Part shown: positions 8,620 through 16,347 of the stretch, one piece after another
How positions within the stretch are numbered: position 1 is the first letter of the stretch
Layout: each line of letters opens with the position of its first letter
From: Chitinophagaceae bacterium
Lineage (GTDB): Bacteria > Bacteroidota > Bacteroidia > Chitinophagales > Chitinophagaceae
Direction of reading: 5' to 3'
Length of the DNA stretch: 64,000 nt
Assembly (NCBI GenBank): GCA_018335935.1
Contig: JAGXRG010000047.1
Span: 1-64,000 of the forward strand
Made by a program: the position numbers and the translations under genes
Notes under the pieces: generated by a model
Database searches by the model: none
Seen by the model: the letters and a program-made list of their open reading frames with translations, nothing else
Told to the model about the DNA's origin: nothing

Positions 8620-9304
8620 TAATCAAAGTTTTAAGTTTTATATCTAACTCTAATGGTAATTCATTATTGATTTTAAATTGAAGATAATGAATTCGATTAC
8701 TTTGAGCAATATCTAAACTTTCGTAATGAGTTTTAATATAAAGTTCTTGTGATAGATTTTGATTTTGATATAGGTGGTCATAATCAACTAACACTTCTAA
8801 ATTGTATAATTCGATTACAGTTTTTGTAAAATTGTATAAATCTGGACTATCGGTTTTTAAATGTATCAATCCACCTGGTTGTAAAATTTGTTGATATAAT
8901 CTTAAAAATTTAGGATGGGTTAAACGCTTTTTAGCTTTTGATAATCGAAGTTGTGGATCGGGAAAAGTTATCCATATTTCAGCTACTTCATTAATTGTAA
9001 AATATTCATTTACCTTATCAATTTCTGCTCTCAAAAAAGCTACATTGTAAAGTTGTTCGTCTAAAGCCGTTTTAGCTCCACGCCATATTCTATTGCCTTT
9101 AATGTCAATTCCAATAAAATTTTTCTCAGGAAATAATCTTCCCATACCCACAGAATATTCTCCCTTTCCACAAGCTAATTCAAGAATTATAGGATGATTA
9201 TTTTTAAAATATTCATGCCATTTACCTTTCATTTCTATGCTGTGCTGAAACACATTTTCGAAACGATTAATTTCTTCGAAACGGATTAATTTTTTTTGTC
9301 CCAT
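8597..9304 (-). CDS. trmB: tRNA (guanine-N7-)-methyltransferase
   Basis: The enzyme methylates G46 of tRNA with S-adenosylmethionine. Of its 235 residues, ILELACGKGEYSVGMG (about 40-55) is the SAM-binding motif, NFIGIDIKGNRIWRGAK follows, and the signature IWITFPDPQLRLSKAKKRLTHPKFL region with the conserved DPQ and R residues is near 110-130. Downstream are LKTDSPDLYNF and THYE, as expected for TrmB. It is the first gene of an overlapping three-gene unit with the DUF5522 and alkyltransferase-like genes. It is divergent from the carbonic-anhydrase-like gene, with only 67 bases between the starts. Confidence 0.93.
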   Translation of the reverse strand: MGQKKLIRFEEINRFENVFQHSIEMKGKWHEYFKNNHPIILELACGKGEYSVGMGRLFPEKNFIGIDIKGNRIWRGAKTALDEQLYNVAFLRAEIDKVNEYFTINEVAEIWITFPDPQLRLSKAKKRLTHPKFLRLYQQILQPGGLIHLKTDSPDLYNFTKTVIELYNLEVLVDYDHLYQNQNLSQELYIKTHYESLDIAQSNRIHYLQFKINNELPLELDIKLKTLINEQSSTQ

Positions 9305-9371
9305 AATTTAAATTCAGTTGCAAAAGAACTTAATTATTTTTTGATTGATTACTTTCGGCAAAATAAATATT

Positions 9372-9893
9372 ATGGCTGTTATTTTACCTGTTAATGACGT
9401 AGCTCCACAATTTGGTGAAAATTGTTTTATTGCTCCTAATGCTACCATAGTTGGACAAGTAAGTTTTGGCAACGACTGTAGCATTTGGTTTAATGCAGTT
9501 TTACGTGGAGATGTAAACACCATCACCATTGGCAATAAAGTGAATATTCAAGATGGAGCAGTGGTGCATTGTACTTATATAAAACATGCAACTGTAATTG
9601 GCAATAATGTTTCTATTGGACATAATGCTATTGTTCATGGGTGTACACTTCAAGATAATGTTTTGATTGGAATGGGTGCAATTGTAATGGATGGATGTGT
9701 GGTTGAAAGCAATAGTATTGTGGCTGCAGGTTCAGTAGTTTTAGAAAATACTGTGGTTGAAAGTGGAACTATTTATGCTGGAGTGCCTGCCAAAAAAGTG
9801 AAAGACATTTCGAAAGAGTTAATTGAAGGTGAAATTAATAGAATAGCTAATAATTATGTAATGTATAGCAGTTGGTTTAAATCAATTGAATAA
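9372..9893 (+). CDS. Gamma-carbonic anhydrase-like hexapeptide-repeat protein
   Basis: The protein has about 173 residues from the ATG at 9372. A TTG nine codons upstream also keeps the frame open but is less likely, because a TACTTTCG promoter-like box lies at 9350-9357. It is a left-handed beta-helix with hexapeptide repeats (CFIAPNATIVGQVSFG, CSIWFNAVLRGD, VNIQDGAVVHCTYI, VSIGHNAIVHGCTL, VLIGMGAIVMDGCVV). The gamma-carbonic anhydrase features are WFNAVLRGD and a GHNAIVHGC His pair. In place of a middle metal-ligand HxxxxH, it has VVHCTYIKHA. Members of this YrdA/PaaY group may be carbonic anhydrases or have other roles. Catalysis here is not demonstrated. Confidence 0.88.
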   Translation: MAVILPVNDVAPQFGENCFIAPNATIVGQVSFGNDCSIWFNAVLRGDVNTITIGNKVNIQDGAVVHCTYIKHATVIGNNVSIGHNAIVHGCTLQDNVLIGMGAIVMDGCVVESNSIVAAGSVVLENTVVESGTIYAGVPAKKVKDISKELIEGEINRIANNYVMYSSWFKSIE

Positions 9894-9946
9894 ATTGATT
9901 ATAGCTAATTGAAAAAATCGTTTACTTCGTGGTGTAATTCACTCAC

Positions 9947-10123
9947 ATGAGAAAAATACTTTTAGCAATTGTATTGGTTGCTTTTCTAACATCTTGCTCA
10001 ATTTTCAAATCGAACAAAACGGGCTGTCCTACAAATGGCAGAGCTGTTGGTGCTGAAAAATTAGCTGCTGGAGATCCTAAGTCAGTTAAAGCCGCAAATA
10101 AAGCACCAAAGTTTAAGTTCTAA
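9947..10123 (+). CDS. Small predicted lipoprotein, 58 residues
   Basis: The ATG at 9947 opens a 58-residue frame that closes at TAA 10121-10123. The N-terminus is a lipoprotein signal (MRKILLAIVLVAFLTSCSIF, lipobox LTSC). The mature part is short and basic and holds a single further Cys in the segment KTGCPTNGRAVGAEKL, ending in NKAPKFKF. I recognise the GCPTNGR-type segment from short unannotated proteins of Chitinophagaceae but know no function. The stop overlaps the convergent gene 10120-11049 by four bases. Codon use and the clear lipobox support a real gene. Confidence 0.75.
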   Translation: MRKILLAIVLVAFLTSCSIFKSNKTGCPTNGRAVGAEKLAAGDPKSVKAANKAPKFKF

Positions 10124-11049
10124 TCTTGCTTTAAATCTTCATTAATTTTTATACTCAATTTTTTTGCTCCTAAATAGTTGAGGTGATTATTATCAAAAAA
10201 ATCTGCTTTAATAAAACTACTGTCTGTAAAATAATTAAAATATTTTGTTTGATATTTCGAACAGAGTTGGTTAATGAAAGCTGAATTTTGTTTTATAATT
10301 TTTGGGTTACAAAATTTAGAGTAAGTATTATAAACAGGTGTTGTAATAAAAATTATTTTGATGTTTTTCTTTTTTAATTGCATTACAAAATCTTCTAATT
10401 CTTTTACAATTTCTATTCTTCTTTGTTCAAAAATTTCATGGTGATGAATGCTCACTCTAGCTAATCCTGAACTATCATTAATTAATTCAGATTTGTATTT
10501 TGGTTGATACCCATTTCTTAAAATAGTTACTGCATCCTTGTCTTTAAATTGGTTAAAGGCTAATTCTATACTGTGTTTGAGCTGATAGACTGATAGGTAT
10601 GAATAATTGTTTAAAGTAAAATTTTTATTTCTTTGAGATTTAATTTGATAATATAAATTATAGTAATCTGTTCTCCATTTTTCTTCTATATCTTCAAGTT
10701 GATAGAAAAAAGAGAAGTAGCTGATGTTGATGATGACATGCTTCAAATTTGGCATTTGAGGTAAATACTTTAAAGTAATTAACTTATCATAAAATAAAGT
10801 TTGAGAAACATTAGCCAGATTAAAAGTCTTTGTAGAAAAATAAGAAGGATCAATACCATTAAAGCTTTCTGAAGAACCCAATACCACAGTTTCAATACTA
10901 TCTAACTGTTGTTCCAATAAAAATTTTTTTGCAGCATAACTGCTATTGAAATGATGATTTCTTAATTGGTATTCTAAATAACCAAGAATTACAATGAGTG
11001 GAAGAAAAAAGTAAAAAATGTTGATTAATATTTTGTTGACGTTCTTCAA
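10120..11049 (-). CDS. Membrane-anchored SGNH/GDSL hydrolase-like protein
   Basis: The 309-residue protein has one N-terminal membrane segment (ILINIFYFFLPLIVILGYL), then an extracytoplasmic domain. The block VVLGSSESFNGIDPSYF near residues 55-75 fits the GDSL-type nucleophile block (GxS). FFDNNHLNYLGAKKLS near residues 285-300 fits the block V DxxHL motif. Proteins of this architecture (DltD- or AlgX-like) often modify polysaccharides with acyl groups beside an MBOAT protein. No MBOAT gene is visible here. It sits 6 bases downstream of mtgA on the same strand. The function is inferred from motifs only. Confidence 0.6.
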   Translation of the reverse strand: MKNVNKILINIFYFFLPLIVILGYLEYQLRNHHFNSSYAAKKFLLEQQLDSIETVVLGSSESFNGIDPSYFSTKTFNLANVSQTLFYDKLITLKYLPQMPNLKHVIINISYFSFFYQLEDIEEKWRTDYYNLYYQIKSQRNKNFTLNNYSYLSVYQLKHSIELAFNQFKDKDAVTILRNGYQPKYKSELINDSSGLARVSIHHHEIFEQRRIEIVKELEDFVMQLKKKNIKIIFITTPVYNTYSKFCNPKIIKQNSAFINQLCSKYQTKYFNYFTDSSFIKADFFDNNHLNYLGAKKLSIKINEDLKQD

Positions 11050-11055
11050 TGGATA

Positions 11056-11754
11056 TTATTTAATGATGGCCATGATATCTTCATCGTCGCTAATATTATT
11101 CATCTCTCGTAAAATTTGTGGGTAACGCCAAGCCACCCTTTTACTTAAAGGAACTACTGTAAATTTTTTAGGGTTAGGTAAGCAAGCAATAATTTTTGCT
11201 GCTTGTTCACGGGTTAATCTTTTTGCAGAAGTTTTAAAATAAGTTTGTGCAGCAGCTTCAATACCAAAAATGCCTTTGCCCATTTCAATGGTATTAAGGT
11301 ATACTTCTAAAATTCTTTCTTTGCCCCAGATCCATTCAATCATTTTAGTAAAATACATTTCGGGTACCTTTCTAATGTATTTGCTTACTCCATGTCCTTG
11401 CCATAGAAAAACATTTTTGGCCACTTGCTGTGTTATAGTACTGGCTCCACCACCTAATGGAATTTTAGTTTTTTTTCTCTTCTTTTTAGGTTTTAAGCTT
11501 TTTTCAATAGCATCCCAATCAAATCCTCCATGATCTGGAAAAGCTTGGTCTTCACTGGCAATAGCAGCCAGTTTTGCATGAATTGAAATCTCATCATAAC
11601 TCACATAATCTCTCTTTAAACCAAAACTAATAGCATTACTAATTTGTGTAATGGTAATAGGAGGCATGATCCACTTACAAGCAATGATATAAATGAGTGA
11701 AGTAATGAAAAACCAGAAAAATAATTTCTTAATAAATCGAAATATAGATTTCAT
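11056..11754 (-). CDS. mtgA: Monofunctional peptidoglycan transglycosylase
   Basis: The enzyme polymerises lipid II into glycan strands at the outer face of the inner membrane. The 232-residue protein has an N-terminal membrane anchor (FFWFFITSLIYIIACKW). The GT51 motifs follow in order: AIASEDQAFPDHGGFDWDAI with the catalytic Glu, GGASTITQQVAKNVFLW, KMIEWIWGKERILEVYLNTIEMGKGIFGIEAA (conserved Glu and Asn), and QAAKIIACLPNP. No transpeptidase domain is present, as expected for MtgA. It precedes the SGNH-like gene by 6 bases and follows the esterase gene. Confidence 0.93.
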   Translation of the reverse strand: MKSIFRFIKKLFFWFFITSLIYIIACKWIMPPITITQISNAISFGLKRDYVSYDEISIHAKLAAIASEDQAFPDHGGFDWDAIEKSLKPKKKRKKTKIPLGGGASTITQQVAKNVFLWQGHGVSKYIRKVPEMYFTKMIEWIWGKERILEVYLNTIEMGKGIFGIEAAAQTYFKTSAKRLTREQAAKIIACLPNPKKFTVVPLSKRVAWRYPQILREMNNISDDEDIMAIIK

Positions 11755-11777
11755 TCACAAAACTTAAATGCAATAGA

Positions 11778-12509
11778 TTAAAACTTATTGCTGATGATAT
11801 AAGGAAGCATGGCTCTCCAAGTTGGCCAGTCGTGTGTAATATCTGGTCCCCAAATATCCAAATCGTGCCAAATGCCTTTATCCCACAGCACTTGACTAAA
11901 TCTTCTGTTGGCTTCAGGGTCTTCATAACTTCCACTACCAGAGTATATATGTATGTGATGGCTAGATCTTATTTTTTCTAAATACCATTCATCATTCAAA
12001 TTAGGAATGTAGTGAAAAGGGCTGTTAAAATACACCTGATCATCCCAAAAGCCCTTGGTGTATTCACTCAAGTCATACACGCCACTCATACAAATGCAAC
12101 CATTAATAATATCGGGTCTTTTTAAAAACAAGTTCATAGAATGTAATGCCCCAAAACTGGCACCACAGGTAAAAGTCAAGCTATCGTTTCCAGAATTTGC
12201 ATTGATATAAGGAATCACCTCATTAAACACATAATTATTAAACTGATTTTGGCGAATGGCCTTATGTGCTGGTTCCATTTCATTATTTAACCAGCTTTCA
12301 TTATTAATGCTATCAATACTGTAAACCCTCATTTTGCCTGCATCAATAAAAGGTGCTAATGCATCTATCATTTGAAATCGTTCATATTCTAAATAATCAG
12401 CAGCGGCAGTAGGCACCAATAGTAAATTAAAGCCACTGTGGCCGTAGCTGGCAATAGGCATTTCTTTATGTAATGAAGGGCTATGCCAAGAAGTTGTGTT
12501 TTTTTGCAT
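11778..12509 (-). CDS. Putative alpha/beta-hydrolase esterase
   Basis: The 243-residue protein has an alpha/beta-hydrolase pattern: an early beta-strand NLLLVPTAAADYLEY, then TFTCGASFGALHSMNLFL near residues 135-150 with the nucleophile elbow G-A-S-F-G, and THDWPTWRAMLP near the end supplying the likely His. A signal peptide is absent, so it appears cytoplasmic. It resembles the esterase family around EstD/Fes-like proteins (putative esterase domain). The substrate is unknown. It is divergent from mutL with a short gap and lies just upstream of mtgA on the same strand. Confidence 0.75.
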   Translation of the reverse strand: MQKNTTSWHSPSLHKEMPIASYGHSGFNLLLVPTAAADYLEYERFQMIDALAPFIDAGKMRVYSIDSINNESWLNNEMEPAHKAIRQNQFNNYVFNEVIPYINANSGNDSLTFTCGASFGALHSMNLFLKRPDIINGCICMSGVYDLSEYTKGFWDDQVYFNSPFHYIPNLNDEWYLEKIRSSHHIHIYSGSGSYEDPEANRRFSQVLWDKGIWHDLDIWGPDITHDWPTWRAMLPYIISNKF

Positions 12510-12656
12510 GTAATGATAGATATTGGCTAAAATAAGGAAATTACGCTTCTTTTTTATTGATTATTCAAACTTGACTCAATTCGGCTATATTTTTAAATGG
12601 TTATAAATTACATTCGCCGTTTAAATTATTCAATTTTAGAGATTAAAAACAGAACT

Positions 12657-14513
12657 GTGGTAGACATTATTCAATTATTGCCCGATAATATTGCCAATCA
12701 GATTGCAGCCGGTGAAGTGATTCAACGACCTTCGAGTGCAGTAAAAGAATTATTAGAAAATGCTGTAGATGCAGGAGCCACACAAATTAAATTGATTGTT
12801 GCAGATGCTGGCAAAAGTTTAATTCAGGTGATTGATAATGGAAAAGGAATGAGTGAAACCGATGCAAGAATGGCTTTTGAAAGACATGCCACCAGTAAAA
12901 TTAGACAAATTGAAGATTTGTTCAGAATTAACACCATGGGTTTTAGAGGCGAAGCCTTAGCAAGCATTGCTGCAGTTGCACAAGTTGAAATTAAAACCAA
13001 AAGAGAAGTTGATAGCTTAGGTACTTATATTGAAATTGAAAATAGTACAGTTCAAAAACAAGAGCCCTGTGCTTTTGAAAATGGAACCAGCATCTCTATG
13101 AAAAATTTGTTTTTTAATGTTCCTGCACGAAGGAATTTTTTAAAAAGCAATACCGTAGAAATGAAACATATTATTGAGGAGTTTATAAGAGTGGCCATGG
13201 CTTTTCCTCATATCTTTTTTTCATTAACCAGTAATGGGCAACAAGTTTTTCATTTAGAGTCTGGTAATCTAAAACAAAGGGTTTTACAAGTTTTAGGTAA
13301 TCAGTATAATGCTAAATTGGTACCAGTAAAGGAACATACAGATTATTTAAATGTGTATGGCTTTATAGGAAAACCAGATACAGCTAAGAAAACCAGAGGC
13401 GATCAATACTTTTTTGTGAACAATCGATTTATTAAAAGTGCTTATTTAAATCATGCTGTAAATTCTGCTTATGATACACTTTTACCAAAAGATAGTTTTC
13501 CGAGTTATGTATTGTTTATAGATTTAGATCCCGAACAAATTGATATCAATGTTCATCCTACCAAACAAGAAATAAAATTTGAAGATGAGAAAATTGTCTA
13601 TGCATTTGTTCAATCTGCAGTAAAATATGCACTAGCACAGTTTAGTATTGCACCAAGTTTAGATTTTACATTAAATGCCAACATTCAAAGTCTTGATGCA
13701 GTAACAAAACCTTTTACAACAGAGAAAAAAGAAGTTACAAGTACTTCAAACATTTATCAAACATTCACTAAAAAAGATCAGGCACATTTTATAGATGCCA
13801 CACCAAAAAGCGAATTAAAACATTGGAAAGATTTTTTTGTGCCTTTAAGTGCTAACATACATAAAGAAGAAGCAGAAACTATTACAACTGATGAATTAAT
13901 TGGTGTTACTGCAAATAAATTTAAACATGCCAGCTTCGAAACTGATCATTCTGTGTATTTGCAATTGCATAATACTTATATCATTTCATCAACTTCAAAA
14001 GGATTTATTTTAATTAATCAACAACTGGCACACGAAAGAATTTTATACGAACGCTATAGTAAAGCAGTAAATAATAAACAAGCAGCAACACAAAAAAGTT
14101 TATTTCCAATAACCTTAGAGCTATCATCAAGTGATGCAGAGATGTTGCATGAAATGTTGGATGACGTAAATGCATTAGGATATCATATTGAGTTTTTAGA
14201 AAATGAAAAATTTGTAATACAAGGCACACCAGCCGATGTTTTACAAGGAAATGAAATGCATAGTATTGAATTGTTGTTAGAACAATACAAACATTTTAAT
14301 AGTGAAGTAAATTTTAGCAGAAGAGAAAAATTGATTCGTTGTTTAACCAGACAAAATGCTATTAAAGCTGGAAGAATGCTGTCTCAAAAAGAAATTCAAT
14401 CATTGGTAGAGGACTTATTTAAATGTCAGATGCCCAATATTACAGCAAATGGAAATCCAACTTTTGTTGAGTTTAAAGAAGATTATATTGAAAAGATGTT
14501 TACCAAATGGTAA
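12657..14513 (+). CDS. mutL: DNA mismatch repair protein MutL
   Basis: This is the matchmaker ATPase of mismatch repair. The frame is open from ATG 12597, but family alignment (VDIIQLLPDNIANQIAAGEV) and a TATATTTT box at 12586-12593, too close to that ATG, favour the GTG at 12657. The GHKL ATPase motifs are KELLENAVDAGA (motif I), DNGKGM (motif II), RGEALASIAAVA and NGTSI. The middle domain has VHPTKQEIKF. The C-terminal domain lacks the endonuclease motif DQHA(X)2E(X)4E: the corresponding site reads NQQLAHERILYE (from about residue 454), and the CPHGR-type motif reads TANGN. Its last 22 codons and stop are repeated at 16344-16412. Confidence 0.95.
   Translation: MVDIIQLLPDNIANQIAAGEVIQRPSSAVKELLENAVDAGATQIKLIVADAGKSLIQVIDNGKGMSETDARMAFERHATSKIRQIEDLFRINTMGFRGEALASIAAVAQVEIKTKREVDSLGTYIEIENSTVQKQEPCAFENGTSISMKNLFFNVPARRNFLKSNTVEMKHIIEEFIRVAMAFPHIFFSLTSNGQQVFHLESGNLKQRVLQVLGNQYNAKLVPVKEHTDYLNVYGFIGKPDTAKKTRGDQYFFVNNRFIKSAYLNHAVNSAYDTLLPKDSFPSYVLFIDLDPEQIDINVHPTKQEIKFEDEKIVYAFVQSAVKYALAQFSIAPSLDFTLNANIQSLDAVTKPFTTEKKEVTSTSNIYQTFTKKDQAHFIDATPKSELKHWKDFFVPLSANIHKEEAETITTDELIGVTANKFKHASFETDHSVYLQLHNTYIISSTSKGFILINQQLAHERILYERYSKAVNNKQAATQKSLFPITLELSSSDAEMLHEMLDDVNALGYHIEFLENEKFVIQGTPADVLQGNEMHSIELLLEQYKHFNSEVNFSRREKLIRCLTRQNAIKAGRMLSQKEIQSLVEDLFKCQMPNITANGNPTFVEFKEDYIEKMFTKW
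14445..14513 (+). repeat. Direct repeat, mutL-attached copy (69 bases)
   Basis: The final 22 codons and stop of mutL, encoding a segment from ANGNPTFVEF to EKMFTKW, match 16344-16412 at 66 of 69 positions. The three differences (gca/gct, gtt/gta, aag/aaa) are all third-codon, synonymous changes. The two copies are in direct orientation and bracket about 1.83 kb. Confidence 0.97.
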
Positions 14514-14576
14514 TGATAATTAGTAATAAGGCTACTTTATAATTATTACAGACATATTACTATTAGTACCTTAATT

Positions 14577-15101
14577 TTATTTTACCATATCTATCATACT
14601 CATTATTAATAAATCAATATTGTTTTTGGCTATTAAACTATCATGCACTTTTATAAAAGAAAATTTCTTTGAACCACTCGGTATAGTAAAAGCAGAAAAT
14701 TCAAAATCTGTTATTACATTTTTTTCTTCATTATACTTTATTTTATATTTCAAACCTTGAACGTATGGGTCTGCATTTTTGAATATATTATTAAATGCAT
14801 CTGAAGTAAGATTTTGTAAATCTGATCCAGAAAATTTTTTAACAAGTTTGGCTGCAAACTCTTCTCTAAGTTCTGGTAGTTGAGCTTTACTAATAACAGT
14901 AAATCCCGCTTTTTGTAAAAATAAACCCGCTACAACTTCTCCATATTGCTCTTTTTCATTGATAGCTTCTACATAAACAGGAAGTTCTTTTTTTAGATTA
15001 TAAATATCTTGTTTTAAATAAAATGGTTTTGTAAATGAAACAAATAGTGTTACAATAACTGGTATTAGTACAAGCCATTGAGATTTATTAATAATTTTCA
15101 T
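14577..15101 (-). CDS. Unknown protein with N-terminal signal anchor, island gene
   Basis: I do not recognise this 174-residue protein. It begins with a basic stretch and a hydrophobic segment (QWLVLIPVIVTLFVSF), so it is exported or anchored. The rest is a mixed alpha/beta domain with many Lys and Glu, including a helical segment QYGEVVAGLFLQKAG, LREEFAAKLVKKF, and a beta-like pattern KYKIKYNEEKNVITDFEFSAF. It ends in LIMSMIDMVK. There are no Cys residues in the mature part. It lies inside the mutL-repeat-bounded segment, 84 bases downstream of the 15186-15743 gene on the same strand, so the two may be co-transcribed. Confidence 0.7.
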   Translation of the reverse strand: MKIINKSQWLVLIPVIVTLFVSFTKPFYLKQDIYNLKKELPVYVEAINEKEQYGEVVAGLFLQKAGFTVISKAQLPELREEFAAKLVKKFSGSDLQNLTSDAFNNIFKNADPYVQGLKYKIKYNEEKNVITDFEFSAFTIPSGSKKFSFIKVHDSLIAKNNIDLLIMSMIDMVK

Positions 15102-15185
15102 AGTAGTTTTTTAACTAACAGCTATGGTAAGATTATATCTAATAAAAGCTAATTTATAATTTTTATATTAAAACTAGTTTACAAA

Positions 15186-15743
15186 TTAATTAAATTCACA
15201 ATCTAAAAATAAAGCTGTAACAAGTGCCATACAGGCAAACCACATTTCACCAGCATTTGGTTCTGTTGATAACAGAAAATTTAATGTGCAGATACTCGAT
15301 AAAATCCATAACAAAGAATTGCAATCATTACTACTAGAGAACAAAATTATTTTATTATCGATTAAATATTTTACCTCTGAATCAAACCGTTCTTTATTCA
15401 AAAAAATATCTGAATAATCTTTTTGTAGTTTTAATTGTAAATCATCTAAATATTTTTGTTTTTCTTTAAATTCATTAAAATTTTCATATCCTAATTTTCT
15501 AATTACTTCCATATAATCTTGTTTTGAAGCTTGTTGAAGCTTAAGTTTATTTAGCATCTCTTTCGATACATTATTTTTTAGTTTATTAATTAAATTAATT
15601 TTTTCCTTCATAAGCAAAATAAAATCAGCGTTTTTTGAAAGAGGAGTTAAGTTTCTTTCCATATTAATCTTAATTGGATTTGCTACGGTACTATTAAATA
15701 TTAGTACAAACAAGAATACTAGCGATGTTAATAATTTTTTCAT
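15186..15743 (-). CDS. Unknown exported protein with helical propeptide and four-Cys hydrophobic C-terminus, island gene
   Basis: The protein has 185 residues. A signal peptide (MKKLLTSLVFLFVLIFNSTVA) is followed by a charged helical region of about 110 residues with LINKLKNNVSKEMLNKLKL and FNEFKEKQKYLDDLQ patterns. The last about 45 residues change character: hydrophobic, with four Cys (DCNSLLWILSSIC, then WFACM and LDCEFN). A leader, helical spacer and compact Cys-containing tail resembles Bacteroidota proteins annotated as fulvocin C-related bacteriocins, but I cannot confirm that family. It is divergent from the XRE regulator, with a 207-base intergenic region rich in dyads. Confidence 0.65.
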   Translation of the reverse strand: MKKLLTSLVFLFVLIFNSTVANPIKINMERNLTPLSKNADFILLMKEKINLINKLKNNVSKEMLNKLKLQQASKQDYMEVIRKLGYENFNEFKEKQKYLDDLQLKLQKDYSDIFLNKERFDSEVKYLIDNKIILFSSSNDCNSLLWILSSICTLNFLLSTEPNAGEMWFACMALVTALFLDCEFN

Positions 15744-15850
15744 GATGATTTTGTGTTAATTGTCTGGTAGATTTAATAATAATTTTCTAGAAATTTTTGA
15801 AAGTAATAGTTCTTTTTAATTAATCATAGGCAATTACTTTAAGGGTATAC

Positions 15851-15870
15851 AAATTTTCAATTGAAAATTT
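15851..15870. promoter_or_regulatory. Perfect 20-base palindrome between the divergent island genes
   Basis: AAATTTTCAATTGAAAATTT is a perfect dyad, 108 bases before the start of the minus-strand exported-protein gene and 80 bases before the XRE gene. It may be an operator or a hairpin. There is no gene overlap. Confidence 0.4.
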
Positions 15871-15889
15871 ATAACTGGTGACTTTTTCT

Positions 15890-15925
15890 ATCTAATTAGT
15901 TGATAATTCTATCAAATTACTAGAT
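15890..15925. promoter_or_regulatory. Extended dyad, likely operator of the XRE regulator
   Basis: This 36-base region has outer arms ATCTA/TAGAT and inner arms TTGATA/TATCAA around an ATTC centre. Thirteen of the sixteen outer positions in each arm match their partner. It lies 25 bases upstream of the XRE gene ATG, where a promoter would be expected, so autoregulation is the simplest reading. Confidence 0.5.
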
Positions 15926-15950
15926 ATTTACAGTATTTAAAAAAAAGTTT

Positions 15951-16319
15951 ATGTTACACGAAAAACTTAAAGAACTGAGAAAACTAAAGGGCTTAAGTCA
16001 GGAAGAAGTTGCTAAGGCATTGCATGTTCAACAAAATACTTATTGTGGTTGGGAAACTGGTAAACACCAAATTAGCACAGATAAAATATCCTCAATCTGT
16101 GAGTTGTTCAATATTCAACCTAACGAATTATTCACCAATTCAATAACTCAAACATTTAATGAAAAAGTTCAAAACGGCTATATACATAATGTAGAAAATT
16201 TACACACTGAGGCTAATGAAACAATTGCTATTATTAAACAACAAAATGAACTTAATCAACATACACTTGATTTACTTCGTCATCAAATGGATGCAATCTG
16301 TGATTTGCTAAAAAAATAA
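15951..16319 (+). CDS. XRE-family transcriptional regulator with C-terminal helical segment
   Basis: The 122-residue protein has an N-terminal HTH_3 domain at residues 1-60: KLKELRKLKGLSQEEVAKAL, VQQNTYCGWETGKHQIS and ICELFNIQPNELF. Residues 75-122 form a predicted coiled coil rich in Asn, Gln and Glu (ETIAIIKQQNELNQHTL) and may mediate dimerisation. Such regulators often control phage-like or toxin/bacteriocin genes. Here it is divergent from the two unknown exported genes and is preceded by a strong dyad at 15890-15925. It lies inside the segment bounded by the mutL 3'-end repeats. Confidence 0.88.
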   Translation: MLHEKLKELRKLKGLSQEEVAKALHVQQNTYCGWETGKHQISTDKISSICELFNIQPNELFTNSITQTFNEKVQNGYIHNVENLHTEANETIAIIKQQNELNQHTLDLLRHQMDAICDLLKK

Positions 16320-16327
16320 ATTTTAAA

Positions 16328-16347
16328 TAGCTTTCAAAAAAAAGCTA
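16328..16347. repeat. Hairpin at the island right boundary
   Basis: TAGCTTT pairs with AAAGCTA around a CAAAAA loop. The right arm runs into the first codons of the distal mutL repeat, so the hairpin sits exactly on the junction. No T-run follows on the plus strand, so it is not a classical terminator for the XRE gene. Confidence 0.45.

Noticed and set aside
12597-12656. ATG at 12597 as start of mutL
   Set aside because: The 20 extra residues do not fit the family N-terminus, and a promoter-like TATATTTT box ends only three bases before this ATG. The GTG at 12657 fits better.
15186-15743. Definite fulvocin C-type bacteriocin
   Set aside because: Only the general layout matches. No diagnostic motif could be confirmed by eye, so it is listed as unknown.
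14514-16343. Insertion sequence or integrase in the mutL island
   Set aside because: No transposase or tyrosine/serine recombinase residues were seen in any frame, and there are no terminal inverted repeats. The only mobile-type evidence is the direct repeat.
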